NCBI GenBank assembly: GCA_016278515.1
Contig: JADQBR010000019.1
Location: 31,863-95,862 of the forward strand
DNA: 64,000 nt
Direction of reading: 5' to 3'
DNA from: Bacillota bacterium
GTDB taxonomy: Bacteria; Bacillota; JADQBR01
The translations under genes were made by a program, and so were the position numbers. The notes beneath the pieces were generated by a model. It was not told the origin of the DNA and made no database searches. It worked only from the letters and a program-made list of their open reading frames with translations. Shown here piece after piece: positions 1-9,730 of this stretch; within the stretch, counting starts at the first letter, position 1; each line of letters begins with the position of its first letter.

Positions 1-628
1 CTTCATCCACGCCCTGTACCTGTAGGTTGGTATCCGAATATTCAGGAATTGCAGAGGCAGTTTTTTGTTCTACTTGGTCCATTGACTTAATAGCGCTTTC
101 GCTTATTGCCATATCTATACCTGTGTAATAATTAGGGCCGACATTTGAGTTTTCTGTTAACAATTTTTTTAGGTTATCAAAAGAGCCCACCACAGGCAGC
201 TGATCTGCCGTAACAATTGAGACTGTCTCGGTACTTTCCTCCCAATTTACAATTGCCCCAAACGCCTCGCTGACAAACCGTAGAGGTACGTAAGCTCGTT
301 TATTGCTAATGTAGGGAGCAGCATCTAGTATTATGTCAGTGTCATTATGTTTAGCGGTTTTATTATCGATGGTTATTTGAACTCTCGTGCCATCGCTCGT
401 GGCCGTAACGGTTCTGGTTGCATCATCCCAATGTACCGTTGCATCCAGCTGCTCAAAAAGTTCCCTCAATGGTACGTAAACCCGTTCATTATTTAATTGC
501 GGAGCTGCATTAAACGACATCTTTTTGCCGTTTAAGTATAAGGCTATGTCTGGCGTGTTGGCAAAGGACAGAGAAGTAACAACCAACAGGAGAAGTGCAA
601 CAACTGAAATAATTATTAATTTCCTCAT
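1..628 (-). CDS. Secreted CuAO-N domain protein, probably with C-terminal beta-propeller (partial)
   Basis: The gene runs off the left edge, so only the N-terminal 209 residues are visible. It starts with a signal peptide (MRKLIIISVV followed by a hydrophobic run ending SFA). Two repeats of the copper amine oxidase N-terminal type follow (residues about 28-150), each with the VYVPLRE / AYVPLRF pattern and a V-W-D/E-x-x-T-x-T-V strand. The last visible residues, YSDTNLQVQGVDE, resemble the segment that opens the secreted beta-propeller family PF09826, so the missing part is probably a beta-propeller. The ATG at 628 has a good AAGGGTGAT ribosome site. It likely acts on the outer cell surface; its substrate is unknown. 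It is divergent from the regulator at 863 and probably unrelated to it. Confidence 0.8.
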   Translation of the reverse strand, partial: MRKLIIISVVALLLLVVTSLSFANTPDIALYLNGKKMSFNAAPQLNNERVYVPLRELFEQLDATVHWDDATRTVTATSDGTRVQITIDNKTAKHNDTDIILDAAPYISNKRAYVPLRFVSEAFGAIVNWEESTETVSIVTADQLPVVGSFDNLKKLLTENSNVGPNYYTGIDMAISESAIKSMDQVEQKTASAIPEYSDTNLQVQGVDE

Positions 629-781
629 AGATATCACCCTTCCATACGATTTACTTAATAGACGAAATGTTCTATAGCATAGTTCCCGTACAGCGGTTGC
701 CGGTTGGGGGATTGGCATAACGTCATAGAGGACGGGGTTATGGAATGCAGGGCGGTTGGCAGAAACAAAAAATATAACAAG

Positions 782-810
782 TTGACTGCTCACTATATTT
801 GACATAAAAT
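782..810 (+). promoter_or_regulatory. Sigma-A promoter for the regulator at 863
   Basis: TTGACT at 782-787 and TAAAAT at 805-810 are separated by exactly 17 bases, about 50 bases before the start codon at 863. This housekeeping-type promoter fits constitutive expression of the activator. Confidence 0.7.
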
Positions 811-862
811 TATTAATAGGAGGACTTGATAAAACTATTCTTCTTACCATAGGAGGTGCATA

Positions 863-2569
863 ATGGATCAAATGTCTTACGAATTACAGGCCGCTTTGGA
901 TGCTGTTTATAATGCCATCATAATTATTAATAAAGATGCAAAAGTTATTTATTCTAATAAGTCGGCAGAAGACATTATAGGCATATCAGCTGAAGCTATG
1001 CATGGGAAACATATTAGGGATATGGTTCCTAATACCAAACTGCATAAGGTCTTAAAGGATGGGAAAAGGCATCTTCATGACCATCTGACTATAGGTGAAC
1101 GCATTATCATTACTAACCGCACCCCTATCTTTCGGGAAGGTGAAATTGCGGGTGCAGTGGCAGTATTTCAGGATGTTACCGAACTGCAAACTGCACTGAA
1201 AGAATTAGATACTACCCGTAACATGCTGTCCAATCTTGAAACGGGCTTAGAACATGTCTCTGACGGAATAATAATGGTGGACAAGGACGGATATATTACT
1301 ATGATGACTGAAGCATACGCCCGTTTTCTTAACGCCGATTTAGAAGATATTATTGGAGAACATGTAACTAAAGTAGTGGAAAATACTCGTATGCATATAG
1401 TGGTAAAAACCGGAAAACCGGAAATAGGTGAAATTCAGCGTATTCGTGGTAAAGAGGCAGTGGTGATGCGTATACCTATAAAAAAACAAGGTGAGATAAT
1501 TGGTGCAATTGGTCAAGTTATGTTCCAGGATGTATCCCAGTTAAAACAAATGGTAGAACGACTGCATTTGGCAGAGAGTAAACTAGCATACTATCAAGAA
1601 GAGTATCAACGCTGGCAGCAGTCACATTATAAGTTTAGCAATATTATTGGAGAAAGTTCGCAGATGCGCTGGGCCAAACACTTGGCCCAGCGTGTAGCAC
1701 AGAGCCGGTCAACAGTATTGATCCAAGGTGAAAGTGGTACTGGGAAGGAATTGTTGGCTCATGCAATTCATAGTGCCAGCCCAAGAAAGGATCAAACCTT
1801 TATACGTGTTAACTGTGCGGCAATTCCTAAGGAATTGCTAGAAGCAGAACTATTTGGGTACGAAGAAGGTGCTTTTACCGGTGCCAGAAAAGGAGGAAAA
1901 CCTGGTAAAATTGAGCTTGCTGATAAGGGTACCATCTTTCTTGACGAAATAGGGGATATGCCCGTTGAGATGCAAGTTAAACTGCTGCGTGTGCTCCAGG
2001 AAAAGGAATTTGAACGGATTGGTGCCACAAGGGGGCGTAGAATTGATATCCGCGTTATTACTGCCACAAACCAAGACTTAAAGCAGTTGATTGCCCAACA
2101 GGCTTTTCGTAAAGATCTCTATTATCGTTTGGATGTCTTTAATATAAAAATTCCACCCCTGAGGAAACGACCTGAGGATATTACTCTGCTGGTGGAAAAA
2201 CTGATTGAGAAATTAAATGATGAATTTGGGACTAAGATACAAGGGGTTAGTCCTGAAGTAGCCAAGCTTTTCTTAGGTCATAATTGGCCGGGGAATGTAA
2301 GGGAATTGGAGAATGTCCTTGAGAGAGCCATGAACGTAGTGGAAGGAAACCTCATACAAGTAAATGATCTGCCCATGTATTTACAGGATTATGAAAGAGA
2401 GGGTACCATTATGCTGGCAAATACTCTTCAGCAGGAGATAGAAGAGGCGGAACGGCAGGCTATTATACGAGTGCTCGAGTACACCAACGGAAATAGGATA
2501 AAAGCAGCAGAACTTCTAGATGTCCATCGAGCAACTCTTTATCGAAAAATAGAAAAATATGGCATATAA
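863..2569 (+). CDS. Sigma-54-dependent activator with two PAS domains
   Basis: 568-residue bacterial enhancer-binding protein. Two PAS sensor domains lie at about residues 6-108 and 122-225, followed by a short coiled linker. The AAA+ ATPase (about 255-490) has Walker A GESGTGKE at 289-296, the sigma-54 contact loop GAFTGA at 336-341 and a Walker B-like FLDEIGDM near 359-366. A Fis-type helix-turn-helix ends the protein (NRIKAAELLDVHRATLYRK). There is no response-regulator receiver domain, so signal input is presumably a ligand or redox state sensed by PAS. The ATG has AGGAGG upstream. The likely target is the CoA-transferase/TRAP operon at 2891, which has a -24/-12 promoter and two palindromic candidate enhancer sites just downstream of this gene. 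Confidence 0.93.
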   Translation: MDQMSYELQAALDAVYNAIIIINKDAKVIYSNKSAEDIIGISAEAMHGKHIRDMVPNTKLHKVLKDGKRHLHDHLTIGERIIITNRTPIFREGEIAGAVAVFQDVTELQTALKELDTTRNMLSNLETGLEHVSDGIIMVDKDGYITMMTEAYARFLNADLEDIIGEHVTKVVENTRMHIVVKTGKPEIGEIQRIRGKEAVVMRIPIKKQGEIIGAIGQVMFQDVSQLKQMVERLHLAESKLAYYQEEYQRWQQSHYKFSNIIGESSQMRWAKHLAQRVAQSRSTVLIQGESGTGKELLAHAIHSASPRKDQTFIRVNCAAIPKELLEAELFGYEEGAFTGARKGGKPGKIELADKGTIFLDEIGDMPVEMQVKLLRVLQEKEFERIGATRGRRIDIRVITATNQDLKQLIAQQAFRKDLYYRLDVFNIKIPPLRKRPEDITLLVEKLIEKLNDEFGTKIQGVSPEVAKLFLGHNWPGNVRELENVLERAMNVVEGNLIQVNDLPMYLQDYEREGTIMLANTLQQEIEEAERQAIIRVLEYTNGNRIKAAELLDVHRATLYRKIEKYGI

Positions 2570-2587
2570 GTGGTGCATTTGAACGAC

Positions 2588-2607
2588 TTGTCGCATTGTT
2601 GCGAAAA
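2588..2607. promoter_or_regulatory. Candidate enhancer (UAS) 1 for sigma-54 activator
   Basis: TTGTCGCA-TTGT-TGCGAAAA, an inverted repeat with a 4-base spacer, centred about 200 bases before the -24/-12 promoter. It shares its half-site with the second site at 2660-2679. Confidence 0.6.
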
Positions 2608-2659
2608 AATGTACACACCTAATGGTGGCCTAGATAAAGTTTAGCTAAGATATCTGGCG

Positions 2660-2679
2660 ATGTCGCAATTATGCAACAA
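2660..2679. promoter_or_regulatory. Candidate enhancer (UAS) 2 for sigma-54 activator
   Basis: ATGTCGCA-ATTA-TGCAACAA, an inverted repeat matching the site at 2588. The two centres are about 72 bases apart, close to seven helical turns, so both would lie on the same DNA face. Confidence 0.6.
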
Positions 2680-2736
2680 AACCTTATAGTGTTGAGTATA
2701 GTAATAAGACAAGCGCATATTATTTTTTATTGAAAG

Positions 2737-2768
2737 CAGCCTTTGTTTCCAATGACCAGGCTGTTTTT
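2737..2768 (+). terminator. Intrinsic terminator after the activator gene
   Basis: CAGCCT and AGGCTG pair across a 15-base loop and are followed by a run of seven T. It sits between the activator gene and the downstream -24/-12 promoter. Confidence 0.65.
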
Positions 2769-2797
2769 TTGTTATATATTTCCTGGAGAAGGTACTA

Positions 2798-2812
2798 TGG
2801 CATGGGGATTGC
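2798..2812 (+). promoter_or_regulatory. Sigma-54 (-24/-12) promoter for CoA-transferase/TRAP operon
   Basis: TGGCAT-GGGGA-TTGC gives the required GG-N10-GC spacing (GG at 2799-2800, GC at 2811-2812) and matches consensus TGGCAC-N5-TTGC at nearly every base. Transcription would start near 2824, with the gene at 2891. Confidence 0.85.
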
Positions 2813-2890
2813 TTATATAAAAGAGTAGACTAATAAGTCTGCAAATTTAAATACTGGAAAGAAGCCAGTTGGTAATAAAGGAGGGACGTG

Positions 2891-4453
2891 TTGAAACCGA
2901 GAATCTTAAGCCCTGATGAAGCTGTGGGACTAATTAATGACGGAAATACTGTAGCTATTGATGGCTTTGTTGGCTGTGGTCATCCAGAAGAATTAACTGT
3001 CGCTTTGGAAGAAAGATTTAAGCGCACTGAAAGACCACGCAATCTTACTATAGTTTATGCTGCTGGTCAGGGTGACGGAAAGACAAGAGGAATGAACCAC
3101 CTGGCTCATGTGGGGTTGGTGAAACGAGTTGTAGGAGGCCATTGGAATTTGGCTCCACAGTTAGGATCCATGGCTATTGCTAATCAAATTGAGGCGTATA
3201 ACTTTCCTCAAGGGGTAATAACTCATTTGTTTCGGGATGTGGCTGCTGGAAAACCGGGCACAATAACCCATATTGGTTTGCATACATTTATTGATCCCCG
3301 TATTCAGGGAGGCAAGCTCAATGATATCACAAAGGAGGATTTGGTGGAGCTAATCCATATTAGGGGACAAGAATATCTGTTTTACCTTGGCTTTCCTTTG
3401 GATGTGGCAATTATCCGCGGAACATCGGCTGATGAATATGGTAACATTTCTATGGAGAAGGAAGCACTTACTCTCGAGGGGCTGCCCATAGCCCAAGCGG
3501 TGAGAAACAGCGGTGGTAAAGTAATAGTACAAGTGGAACGGATAGTGCAGCATGGCACAATTAATCCTAAGCTGGTTAAGATACCAGGAATGCTGGTTGA
3601 TGCGGTAGTAGTATCTCAACCACATAATCATATGCAGTCGTTTGGTGAACAATACAACCCGTCTTTTAGCGGTGAAGTACGGGTTCCCTTAGGGTCAATT
3701 CCACCACTACCATTTAATGAACGTAAGATTATTGCCCGAAGGGCAGCTATGGAGTTAGTGCCTGATGCTATAGTTAATTTAGGAATTGGCATGCCTGAAG
3801 GGGTTGCATCTGTTGCAACTGAGGAAGGATTTTCCCATCGCATGATTATGACCGTTGAGGCGGGACCCATTGGAGGAGTTCCTGCAGGGGGATTGAATTT
3901 TGGAGCAGCATACAACCCGGATTGTATCATTGACCAGCCTAGCCAGTTTGATTTTTATGACGGGGGTGGCTTGGATGTGGCATTCTTAGGTATGGCTCAA
4001 GTGGATGGAAGCGGCAACGTCAACGTGAGCCAGTACGGAACGCGTATCGCTGGCGTGGGTGGTTTTGTTAATATCACGCAGACGGCAAAAAAGGTGGTTT
4101 ACTGCGGAACCTTTACCGCTGGTAAACAAGAGATAAATCCGTTTGATGGCAAGCTGGCAATAAAGACTGGCGGTACGAAACAAAAGTTTGTAAAAAATGT
4201 GGAACAAATAACATTTAGTGGAGAGTATGCACGGGAAAAGGACCAGGTAGTACTTTACGTTACCGAAAGAGCAGTTTTCCAGTTAATGCATGCAGGTTTA
4301 ACTTTAATTGAAATAGCTCCCGGGATTGATTTGGAAACCCAGGTATTGGATTTAATGGACTTTAAGCCTATTGTTTCTAAGGATTTAAAAGAGATGGACA
4401 AAAGAATATTTATGGACGAAAAGATGGATATGGCAGATGAGATAGGTTTATAA
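2891..4453 (+). CDS. Propionate/acetate CoA-transferase family protein (fused alpha-beta)
   Basis: About 520-residue family I CoA-transferase with both subunits in one chain, like propionate CoA-transferase (Pct) or YdiF. The N-terminal half carries the CoA-binding GxGxxxxL-like region ([12 protein letters not shown]). The C-terminal half has GIGMPEGVA and TVEAGPIGG, whose glutamate (about residue 323) is the expected nucleophile forming the glutamyl-CoA thioester. It would move CoA from acetyl-CoA or a similar donor to an imported carboxylic acid. The SD AAAGGAGGG at 2877-2885 favours TTG at 2891; GTG at 2888 is in frame but too close. It lies directly before a TRAP transporter and probably activates what that transporter imports. 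The exact acid is not readable from sequence. Confidence 0.9.
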   Translation: MKPRILSPDEAVGLINDGNTVAIDGFVGCGHPEELTVALEERFKRTERPRNLTIVYAAGQGDGKTRGMNHLAHVGLVKRVVGGHWNLAPQLGSMAIANQIEAYNFPQGVITHLFRDVAAGKPGTITHIGLHTFIDPRIQGGKLNDITKEDLVELIHIRGQEYLFYLGFPLDVAIIRGTSADEYGNISMEKEALTLEGLPIAQAVRNSGGKVIVQVERIVQHGTINPKLVKIPGMLVDAVVVSQPHNHMQSFGEQYNPSFSGEVRVPLGSIPPLPFNERKIIARRAAMELVPDAIVNLGIGMPEGVASVATEEGFSHRMIMTVEAGPIGGVPAGGLNFGAAYNPDCIIDQPSQFDFYDGGGLDVAFLGMAQVDGSGNVNVSQYGTRIAGVGGFVNITQTAKKVVYCGTFTAGKQEINPFDGKLAIKTGGTKQKFVKNVEQITFSGEYAREKDQVVLYVTERAVFQLMHAGLTLIEIAPGIDLETQVLDLMDFKPIVSKDLKEMDKRIFMDEKMDMADEIGL

Positions 4454-4707
4454 AAATAAACTTGAAATTATTCAGATAATTTTAATAATAAAAAATTTTC
4501 AACTTAGAAGGCATTTGGAAATAGACGGTGAATTTATCTTTTAAAAAAAGGTGGTCAGACCATTGAAGAGGTCGGGCCGGTGTGGCTGAAACTTGGAAAA
4601 CATAAAAGAAGTTTTTATAAAGGAGGTGTGTGTAACGTAGTATAGTCTTCTGCAACGCAATCGTATTGGAGCACCATAAGTAATTTACTCTTAAGGGGGA
4701 GAAAAGT
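4454..4707 (+). other. Intergenic spacer with an orphan ribosome site
   Basis: I found no GG-N10-GC promoter here. A strong AAAGGAGGTGTG (about 4619-4630) is followed only by a five-codon reading frame (GTG TGT AAC GTA GTA then TAG). It could be a tiny leader peptide or chance. The TRAP genes may be transcribed from the promoter at 2798. Confidence 0.35.
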
Positions 4708-5841
4708 TTGTTAAAAAATAAGAATAATCGTATTATTGCATTATTTTTGGCTGTAATGATGCTGGGTCTTGTTGTTGGTGGTTGCGGTAGCAGTAATACT
4801 GCCCCGGCAAACAGCGATAGTAGTGGGGATAATGCAGCAAGTGCCAAGCCAGATAAGGTCTACAAAATGACCATGCCGACTACTTGGCCTGAGTCCATTT
4901 CTTTGTATAAAATGGGTGAAAGGTTTGGAGACATCCTTAACGCCACAACCAATGGGCGTATGCAGGTAGAAGTTCATCCGTCAGGTGCACTGATGGGTGC
5001 TGCAGAAGTACTTGATGCTGCCAGTTCCGGAACTGTAGAAGCATACCATGATTTTGCCGGTTACTGGATTGGTAAGATGCCAGGTGCTCCTTTCTTTGCG
5101 GCGGTACCTATGATTATGGAACCGGATATGTACTTAGCCTGGATTTATGAAGGCGGCGGCCTGGAACTATGGCAGAAAATGTATGATGAAGCTGGCTATA
5201 ATGTGAAGGTATTCCCGGTAGGGATTACCCATCCCGAATTGCTGGCTCAAGCTAATAAGCCCATGAAGAATCTTGAAGACTGGAAAGGTCTGAAGTACCG
5301 TACAGTAGGTTGGTGGGGCGAGATTCTTCGTGAAATCGGCGTTTCAGTAACTAGTCTTCCGGGCGGAGAAGTATATCCTTCCTTGGAAAGAGGAATTTTG
5401 GATGCTGCTGAATTCAGTACTCCTATGAACAACCAGGTATTGGGCTTTGATGAAGTAACTGAATATATAAGTGGCCCGGGTATGCATCAACCGGCAACCT
5501 TATTCTCAGTGGGCATTAACAAAGATTTCTGGAATGAGCTTCCTGATGACCTCAAGCGCTCTGTGGAGGAAGCGGCCCGCGCTGCCACTCTTTGGAGCTG
5601 GATGTATGACCTGGATAAGAGTATCGATGCTATTGAAAAATCAAAAGCTGACGGGATGAAAATGGTTACTGCCAGTGAAGAAGTACAAAAAGAACTTTAT
5701 GATGTAACCGTGGAATTATTAGATAAGAAAGCAGCAGAACAAGGTGGTATATTTGCAGAGATTTGGAAGTCTATGAAAGACTATCGTGACACGTTTATTG
5801 AGTATGAAGACTTTATGATGCCAATTCGGGTCAGAGACTAA
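4708..5841 (+). CDS. dctP: TRAP transporter substrate-binding lipoprotein (DctP family)
   Basis: 377 residues. A lipoprotein signal peptide ends in LVVGGC with the acylated Cys near residue 26, then a low-complexity Ser/Asn linker precedes the DctP fold. The WPESISLYKMGERF and WKGLKYRTVGWWGEILREIGVSVTSLPGGEVYPSLERG segments are typical of the TakP-like branch, in which an arginine in the YR segment holds the substrate carboxylate. As a lipoprotein it would be tethered outside the Gram-positive membrane. The TTG start at 4708 follows TAAGGGGGAG. It is the first of three consecutive TRAP genes, and its carboxylic acid ligand is probably the substrate of the neighbouring CoA-transferases. Confidence 0.92.
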   Translation: MLKNKNNRIIALFLAVMMLGLVVGGCGSSNTAPANSDSSGDNAASAKPDKVYKMTMPTTWPESISLYKMGERFGDILNATTNGRMQVEVHPSGALMGAAEVLDAASSGTVEAYHDFAGYWIGKMPGAPFFAAVPMIMEPDMYLAWIYEGGGLELWQKMYDEAGYNVKVFPVGITHPELLAQANKPMKNLEDWKGLKYRTVGWWGEILREIGVSVTSLPGGEVYPSLERGILDAAEFSTPMNNQVLGFDEVTEYISGPGMHQPATLFSVGINKDFWNELPDDLKRSVEEAARAATLWSWMYDLDKSIDAIEKSKADGMKMVTASEEVQKELYDVTVELLDKKAAEQGGIFAEIWKSMKDYRDTFIEYEDFMMPIRVRD

Positions 5842-5910
5842 ATATTTAAGGTGACGGGGGCAGGTCTTGGGACCTCCCCCATTCATCCTGTTTGACTGCT
5901 GAAAGGAGTG

Positions 5911-6438
5911 ATGACACTTTTGACTATTCTTAAGACAGTACTCCAAGCTATTGATAAATTGAATGAAGTGATAGCGAAAATCTTTTCCTGGGCCATGCTT
6001 TTGTTAGCACTGACCATGACCTACGAGGTTATTTCTCGTTATGTCTTTAATCACCCTACCATGTGGAGCTATGACGTCAGTTATTTTTTGGGTAGTATGA
6101 CACTAATGTTAGGGATGGCGTACACTTTAAGAATTAAAGGACACGTTTACATTGATATAATTTATGATAAGTTTCCAAAGAGGATTCAAGCACTGCTATA
6201 TGTTGTTTTCGGTTTGCTGCTCTTTTTCCCGTTATGGGGAATGTTGCTGAAAGTGATGATACCACATACCTTGCTTTCCTGGGCCAATCAGGAAAAAAGT
6301 TGGGTAGGATCCTGGCAGCCCATTGTGTACCCCTTTAAAACGTGGGTTACAGCAGGGGTGGCAATGCTCTTTCTTCAGGGCGTTGCTGAGTTTATTCGTG
6401 ATTTAACAGTGCTGATAACAGGTGGTGAGCGGCCTTGA
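5911..6438 (+). CDS. dctQ: TRAP transporter small permease (DctQ family)
   Basis: About 175 residues with four predicted membrane helices, starting near LNEVIAKIFSWAMLLLAL. It has the DctQ landmarks EVISRYVFNHPTMWSYDVS and the LRIKGHVYIDIIYD loop. It would bridge the DctM channel and the DctP binding protein. The ribosome site AAAGGAGTGATG nearly abuts ATG 5911, so TTG 5920 is a serious alternative start. Its stop overlaps the start of dctM by four bases, implying translational coupling. Confidence 0.9.
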   Translation: MTLLTILKTVLQAIDKLNEVIAKIFSWAMLLLALTMTYEVISRYVFNHPTMWSYDVSYFLGSMTLMLGMAYTLRIKGHVYIDIIYDKFPKRIQALLYVVFGLLLFFPLWGMLLKVMIPHTLLSWANQEKSWVGSWQPIVYPFKTWVTAGVAMLFLQGVAEFIRDLTVLITGGERP

Positions 6439-7757
6439 GTCCTGAATTTATTGCATTTTCAATGATTGGTTCTTTGCTGGCTTTAGTTATATTAGGCTAT
6501 CCCGTTGCATTTGTACTTGGCGGTCTGGCGGCAATCTTTGGTTTTATATATATAGGGCCGCAGGTCTCTAACCTGTTCATGCTTCGCATATTTGGCAACA
6601 TGGGTGATTATATCTTACTGGCCATTCCTTTATTTGTGTTAATGGGTGTAATCATAGAAAAATCTGGTTTAGCCTCCCGACTTTATGATGCTACTTATGT
6701 TATTATGGGTCGGCTTCGTGGTGGGTTGGCCATTGCGTCTCTGGTTACCTGTACAATTTTTGCAGCGGCAACCGGCGTTATAGGTGCCTCGGTTGTAACA
6801 ATGGGCTTGCTGGCCCTACCCTCAATGCTGAGGTATAAATATGATAAGTCTCTGGCAACAGGGGCTATTTGTGCGGGCGGCACTCTGGGTATTCTTATTC
6901 CGCCAAGTGTCTTAATTCTTATTTACGGACCTTTGGCAGGCATTTCCGTGGGTAAGCTGTTTGCAGGTGCGGTTATTCCGGGCTTATTATTATCCGGGCT
7001 TTATATTCTATATGTTTTGCTTGTGGCATATCTCAAACCGGAAAAAGCTCCGGCTATGCCTCCCGATCACCCTGATTTTAATGTAACTTTAAGTAGAAAG
7101 TTTTACCTTTTTGCTACTTCCGTTTTGCCGGTAGCATTATTGATTGTTGCGGTATTGGGTTCCATCTTCTTTGGCGTAGCTGCTCCAACAGAGGCGGCAG
7201 GAGTGGGCGCCTTTGCTGCAGCGCTGTTGGCGGCTGCGTACAAACAGCTAAATTGGGAAAAATTGAAGGAAATTGCATACCGGACCATGACTGTTAGCTG
7301 CATGATTTACTTGGTATTGATGGCTGCAGGTATGTTTACAGCTGTTTTCATTCAACTTGGCGGCGGGGATGTGGTGGAAAATGTTGTGCTAGGGCTGCCT
7401 CTGCCTAATTGGGGAATATTGACAGTGATGTTTTTTATTGTTTTTATCATGGGGATGTTTATTGATTGGATTGGAGTTATGATGATAGGGGTACCTTTGT
7501 TCACTCCTATTGCTGCGGCACTAGGTTATGATCCCTTATGGTTTGCCATGATGTTTATTGTTGTTATGCAGACTTCCTTTTTAACACCGCCCTTTGCTTA
7601 CGCAATTTTCTACCTGAAGGGAATTGCGCCGCCGGAAGTTAAAACGTCGGACATTTATAAAGGTGTGGTTCCGTTTATCATACTGCAGTTCATTGGAATA
7701 TTGTTGGTGGCAATCTTCCCGAAGTTAATTCTTTGGCTGCCTAGTATTACGAAATGA
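6435..7757 (+). CDS. dctM: TRAP transporter large permease (DctM family)
   Basis: 440 residues, normal for DctM, with about 12 hydrophobic segments. Conserved stretches include VFVLMGVIIEKSGLASRLY, the GVIGASVVTMGLLALPSML loop and the GTLGILIPPSVLILIYG signature, repeated in inverted form later as FLTPPFAYAIFYLKG. It is the sodium-coupled transport subunit. The start is a TTG overlapping the dctQ stop. A hairpin at 7802 ends the operon. Confidence 0.95.
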   Translation: MSPEFIAFSMIGSLLALVILGYPVAFVLGGLAAIFGFIYIGPQVSNLFMLRIFGNMGDYILLAIPLFVLMGVIIEKSGLASRLYDATYVIMGRLRGGLAIASLVTCTIFAAATGVIGASVVTMGLLALPSMLRYKYDKSLATGAICAGGTLGILIPPSVLILIYGPLAGISVGKLFAGAVIPGLLLSGLYILYVLLVAYLKPEKAPAMPPDHPDFNVTLSRKFYLFATSVLPVALLIVAVLGSIFFGVAAPTEAAGVGAFAAALLAAAYKQLNWEKLKEIAYRTMTVSCMIYLVLMAAGMFTAVFIQLGGGDVVENVVLGLPLPNWGILTVMFFIVFIMGMFIDWIGVMMIGVPLFTPIAAALGYDPLWFAMMFIVVMQTSFLTPPFAYAIFYLKGIAPPEVKTSDIYKGVVPFIILQFIGILLVAIFPKLILWLPSITK

Positions 7758-7801
7758 AGTTAGATAATGAATCATTTGAAAACTTAAAACTTACAAGGTG
7801 A

Positions 7802-7828
7802 GGTCGTTGAGGAAATCAACGACCTTTT
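7802..7828 (+). terminator. Terminator after the TRAP operon
   Basis: GGTCGTTGA pairs with TCAACGACC across a short loop (GGAAA), followed by TTTTC. It separates the TRAP genes from the next activator. Confidence 0.7.
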
Positions 7829-7864
7829 CACTAGTTTAACTTATCATAACGAGGAGGCTGCTTC

Positions 7865-9574
7865 ATGGGTGCATATGAGAATCACAAAGAGTTACAGAAA
7901 GTACTAGATAAGGCTTGGGTTGGCTTGTGGGATCACAGCTTTGACAGTCTCCTGGTTGTGGACTGCGCAGGAAAAGTAAAGGATGCTAACGCTAAAGCCA
8001 GAGTCCTGGAAAGGAAATTGGCTGCTGTCGGCCTGGAACAACCATTGGAACAGTTGATGGTTCAGCTGGGCTTGGATTGTGACACGGTGCAAAAAAATAG
8101 GGAATTATCTTTTTATGGGCAATACTTCAAGGTTAATGTGGTCCCATTGAAGAAACAACTTCAATTGGTAATCATGAAAAATTTGAGTGAGGTCAAAGAA
8201 GTGCAGGAAAAAGCTGAGCAGACAGAAGAGACAAATAAAGAGCTGCAGGACATTATTAATCTCAGTGCCGATGGCTTGGTTAGTGTCGATGGTAATGGGG
8301 TTTTGCTGCGCATGAATGAAGCCTATGAAAAGATTGTGGGAATAAGAGCTGACGATTTTGTGGGTAAACCTGCAAGCTTGCTAAAACAACAAGGCTACTT
8401 GCCGGATATCGTCAGCCGACATGTAATGGAAGACCTTAAGCCTAAAAGTCTTGTTTTCAACATCCGGGGCAAAGATGTTTTGTTGACTGGGAGGCCGGTA
8501 TTCAACGACAAAGGTAAGTTAATTCGAATTGTGGCGAACATTCGAGACCTATCTCAGTTGAATAGGCTAAAGGATGAAATTAGCAAGTACTCTCAGCTGA
8601 CCAGTCGTTATGAAACTGAACTGCAGAGATTTCGTGCTAAAGAATTTACAGGCGATTTTGTAGCAGATAGCGCAAAAATGAAGGAGTTGATTGAGCTCAC
8701 CATACAGGCTGCTCAGGTTGAAGCGAATGTTTTGGTTTATGGTGAATCAGGAACCGGCAAGGAGATGGTTGCCAAAATGATTCATAAGAGTAGCAGGAAG
8801 GAAGGTGCCTTCATAGCAGTTAACTGTGGTGCGCTGCCAGGTAATTTGTTAGAAAGTGAGTTGTTTGGGTACCAAGGGGGTGCGTTTACGGGGGCAGATA
8901 AAAATGGCAAAATTGGGTTATTTGAAGCAGCTGACGGGGGGACCCTGTTTCTTGACGAGATAGGTGACATGCCTTTGGAAATGCAGGTTAAACTATTGAG
9001 GGCAATTCAGGAGAAAAAAATAAGAAGAGTGGGGAGCAACGAAGAGATAAGGGTGGACGTTCGTTTAGTGGCGGCAACTAATAAGGATTTAAAACCCAGG
9101 GTTGAAGCAGGGATGTTTCGTGAGGACTTATTTTACAGGCTAAATGTCATTAAACTGCATGTGACGCCTTTACGAGAACGTAAAGAGGACATTCCCGGGT
9201 TGGTAGATCATTTCTTAAGAAAGTTAAGCAAAAAGTACGGGATGAAGAGACAGATTACCAAAGGTATGATGGCAAAATTAATGGGTTACGATTGGCCGGG
9301 AAATGTTCGGGAGCTGGAAAACACAATAGAGAGGTTGGTTGTCTTGAGTAAAGGGTTAAATTTAGAGTTTGAGCTGCTAGGGGAGGAAATTCTCAGCACA
9401 ACTAGTGCCGCGTTTCCGGCAGATAAACCCTTGAAAAAAGTGCTTGCTGATGCTGAGAAAGAGATTATTCTCAAGGTCTATCAAGAGTGTGGCAGTACTC
9501 GTAAGGCGGCTAAACAACTGGGAGTGAGTCAAGCTACTGTGGCACGTAAGCTCCAAAAATATTCGGCCACATAG
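7865..9574 (+). CDS. Sigma-54-dependent activator with PAS domains
   Basis: 569 residues. A weakly conserved PAS-like N-terminal region (about 15-110) is followed by a clear PAS domain (about 125-230) and a short coil. The AAA+ module has Walker A GESGTGKE at 293-300, the sigma-54 loop GAFTGA in [15 protein letters not shown], and FLDEIGDM. The C-terminal helix-turn-helix reads [22 protein letters not shown]. The ATG follows ACGAGGAGGC. It lies immediately before the acyl-CoA mutase operon, whose leader carries a -24/-12 promoter and three copies of one palindrome, so it is the obvious activator of that operon. The ligand is unknown. Confidence 0.93.
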   Translation: MGAYENHKELQKVLDKAWVGLWDHSFDSLLVVDCAGKVKDANAKARVLERKLAAVGLEQPLEQLMVQLGLDCDTVQKNRELSFYGQYFKVNVVPLKKQLQLVIMKNLSEVKEVQEKAEQTEETNKELQDIINLSADGLVSVDGNGVLLRMNEAYEKIVGIRADDFVGKPASLLKQQGYLPDIVSRHVMEDLKPKSLVFNIRGKDVLLTGRPVFNDKGKLIRIVANIRDLSQLNRLKDEISKYSQLTSRYETELQRFRAKEFTGDFVADSAKMKELIELTIQAAQVEANVLVYGESGTGKEMVAKMIHKSSRKEGAFIAVNCGALPGNLLESELFGYQGGAFTGADKNGKIGLFEAADGGTLFLDEIGDMPLEMQVKLLRAIQEKKIRRVGSNEEIRVDVRLVAATNKDLKPRVEAGMFREDLFYRLNVIKLHVTPLRERKEDIPGLVDHFLRKLSKKYGMKRQITKGMMAKLMGYDWPGNVRELENTIERLVVLSKGLNLEFELLGEEILSTTSAAFPADKPLKKVLADAEKEIILKVYQECGSTRKAAKQLGVSQATVARKLQKYSAT

Positions 9575-9581
9575 TCCCTTG

Positions 9582-9601
9582 GTGTTACAAAAATGCATCA
9601 C
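9582..9601. promoter_or_regulatory. Candidate enhancer site a for the activator at 7865
   Basis: GTGTTACA-AAAA-TGCATCAC, an imperfect palindrome of two 8-base half-sites with a 4-base spacer. It forms the left arm of a larger perfect inverted repeat with site b. Confidence 0.55.
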
Positions 9602-9605
9602 TTCG

Positions 9606-9625
9606 GTGATGCATTTTTGTAACAC
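9606..9625. promoter_or_regulatory. Candidate enhancer site b for the activator at 7865
   Basis: GTGATGCA-TTTT-TGTAACAC, the exact reverse complement of site a, separated from it by TTCG. As RNA the pair would form a 20+ bp hairpin, but there is no T-run after it. Confidence 0.55.
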
Positions 9626-9672
9626 CAATTACCCCGTTGGAACTGCATGAAGGTAGCCTTAGTTGATTCCGG

Positions 9673-9692
9673 GTGATACAGAAATGTATCGC
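9673..9692. promoter_or_regulatory. Candidate enhancer site c for the activator at 7865
   Basis: GTGATACA-GAAA-TGTATCGC. The same half-site pattern as sites a and b, about 50 bases upstream of the -24 element. Confidence 0.55.
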
Positions 9693-9730
9693 AGATGACT
9701 ATGAGGCTTGAGGTAAGTGGGTTTATTTCC

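Noticed and set aside
4454..4707. A separate sigma-54 promoter for the TRAP genes
   Set aside because: I checked each GG in the interval by eye; none has GC after ten bases.
9579..9628. The long perfect hairpin as a transcription terminator of the activator gene
   Set aside because: There is no T-run after it, and each arm contains the same 8-N4-8 palindrome that recurs at 9673. Enhancer sites explain it better, though a dual role is possible.
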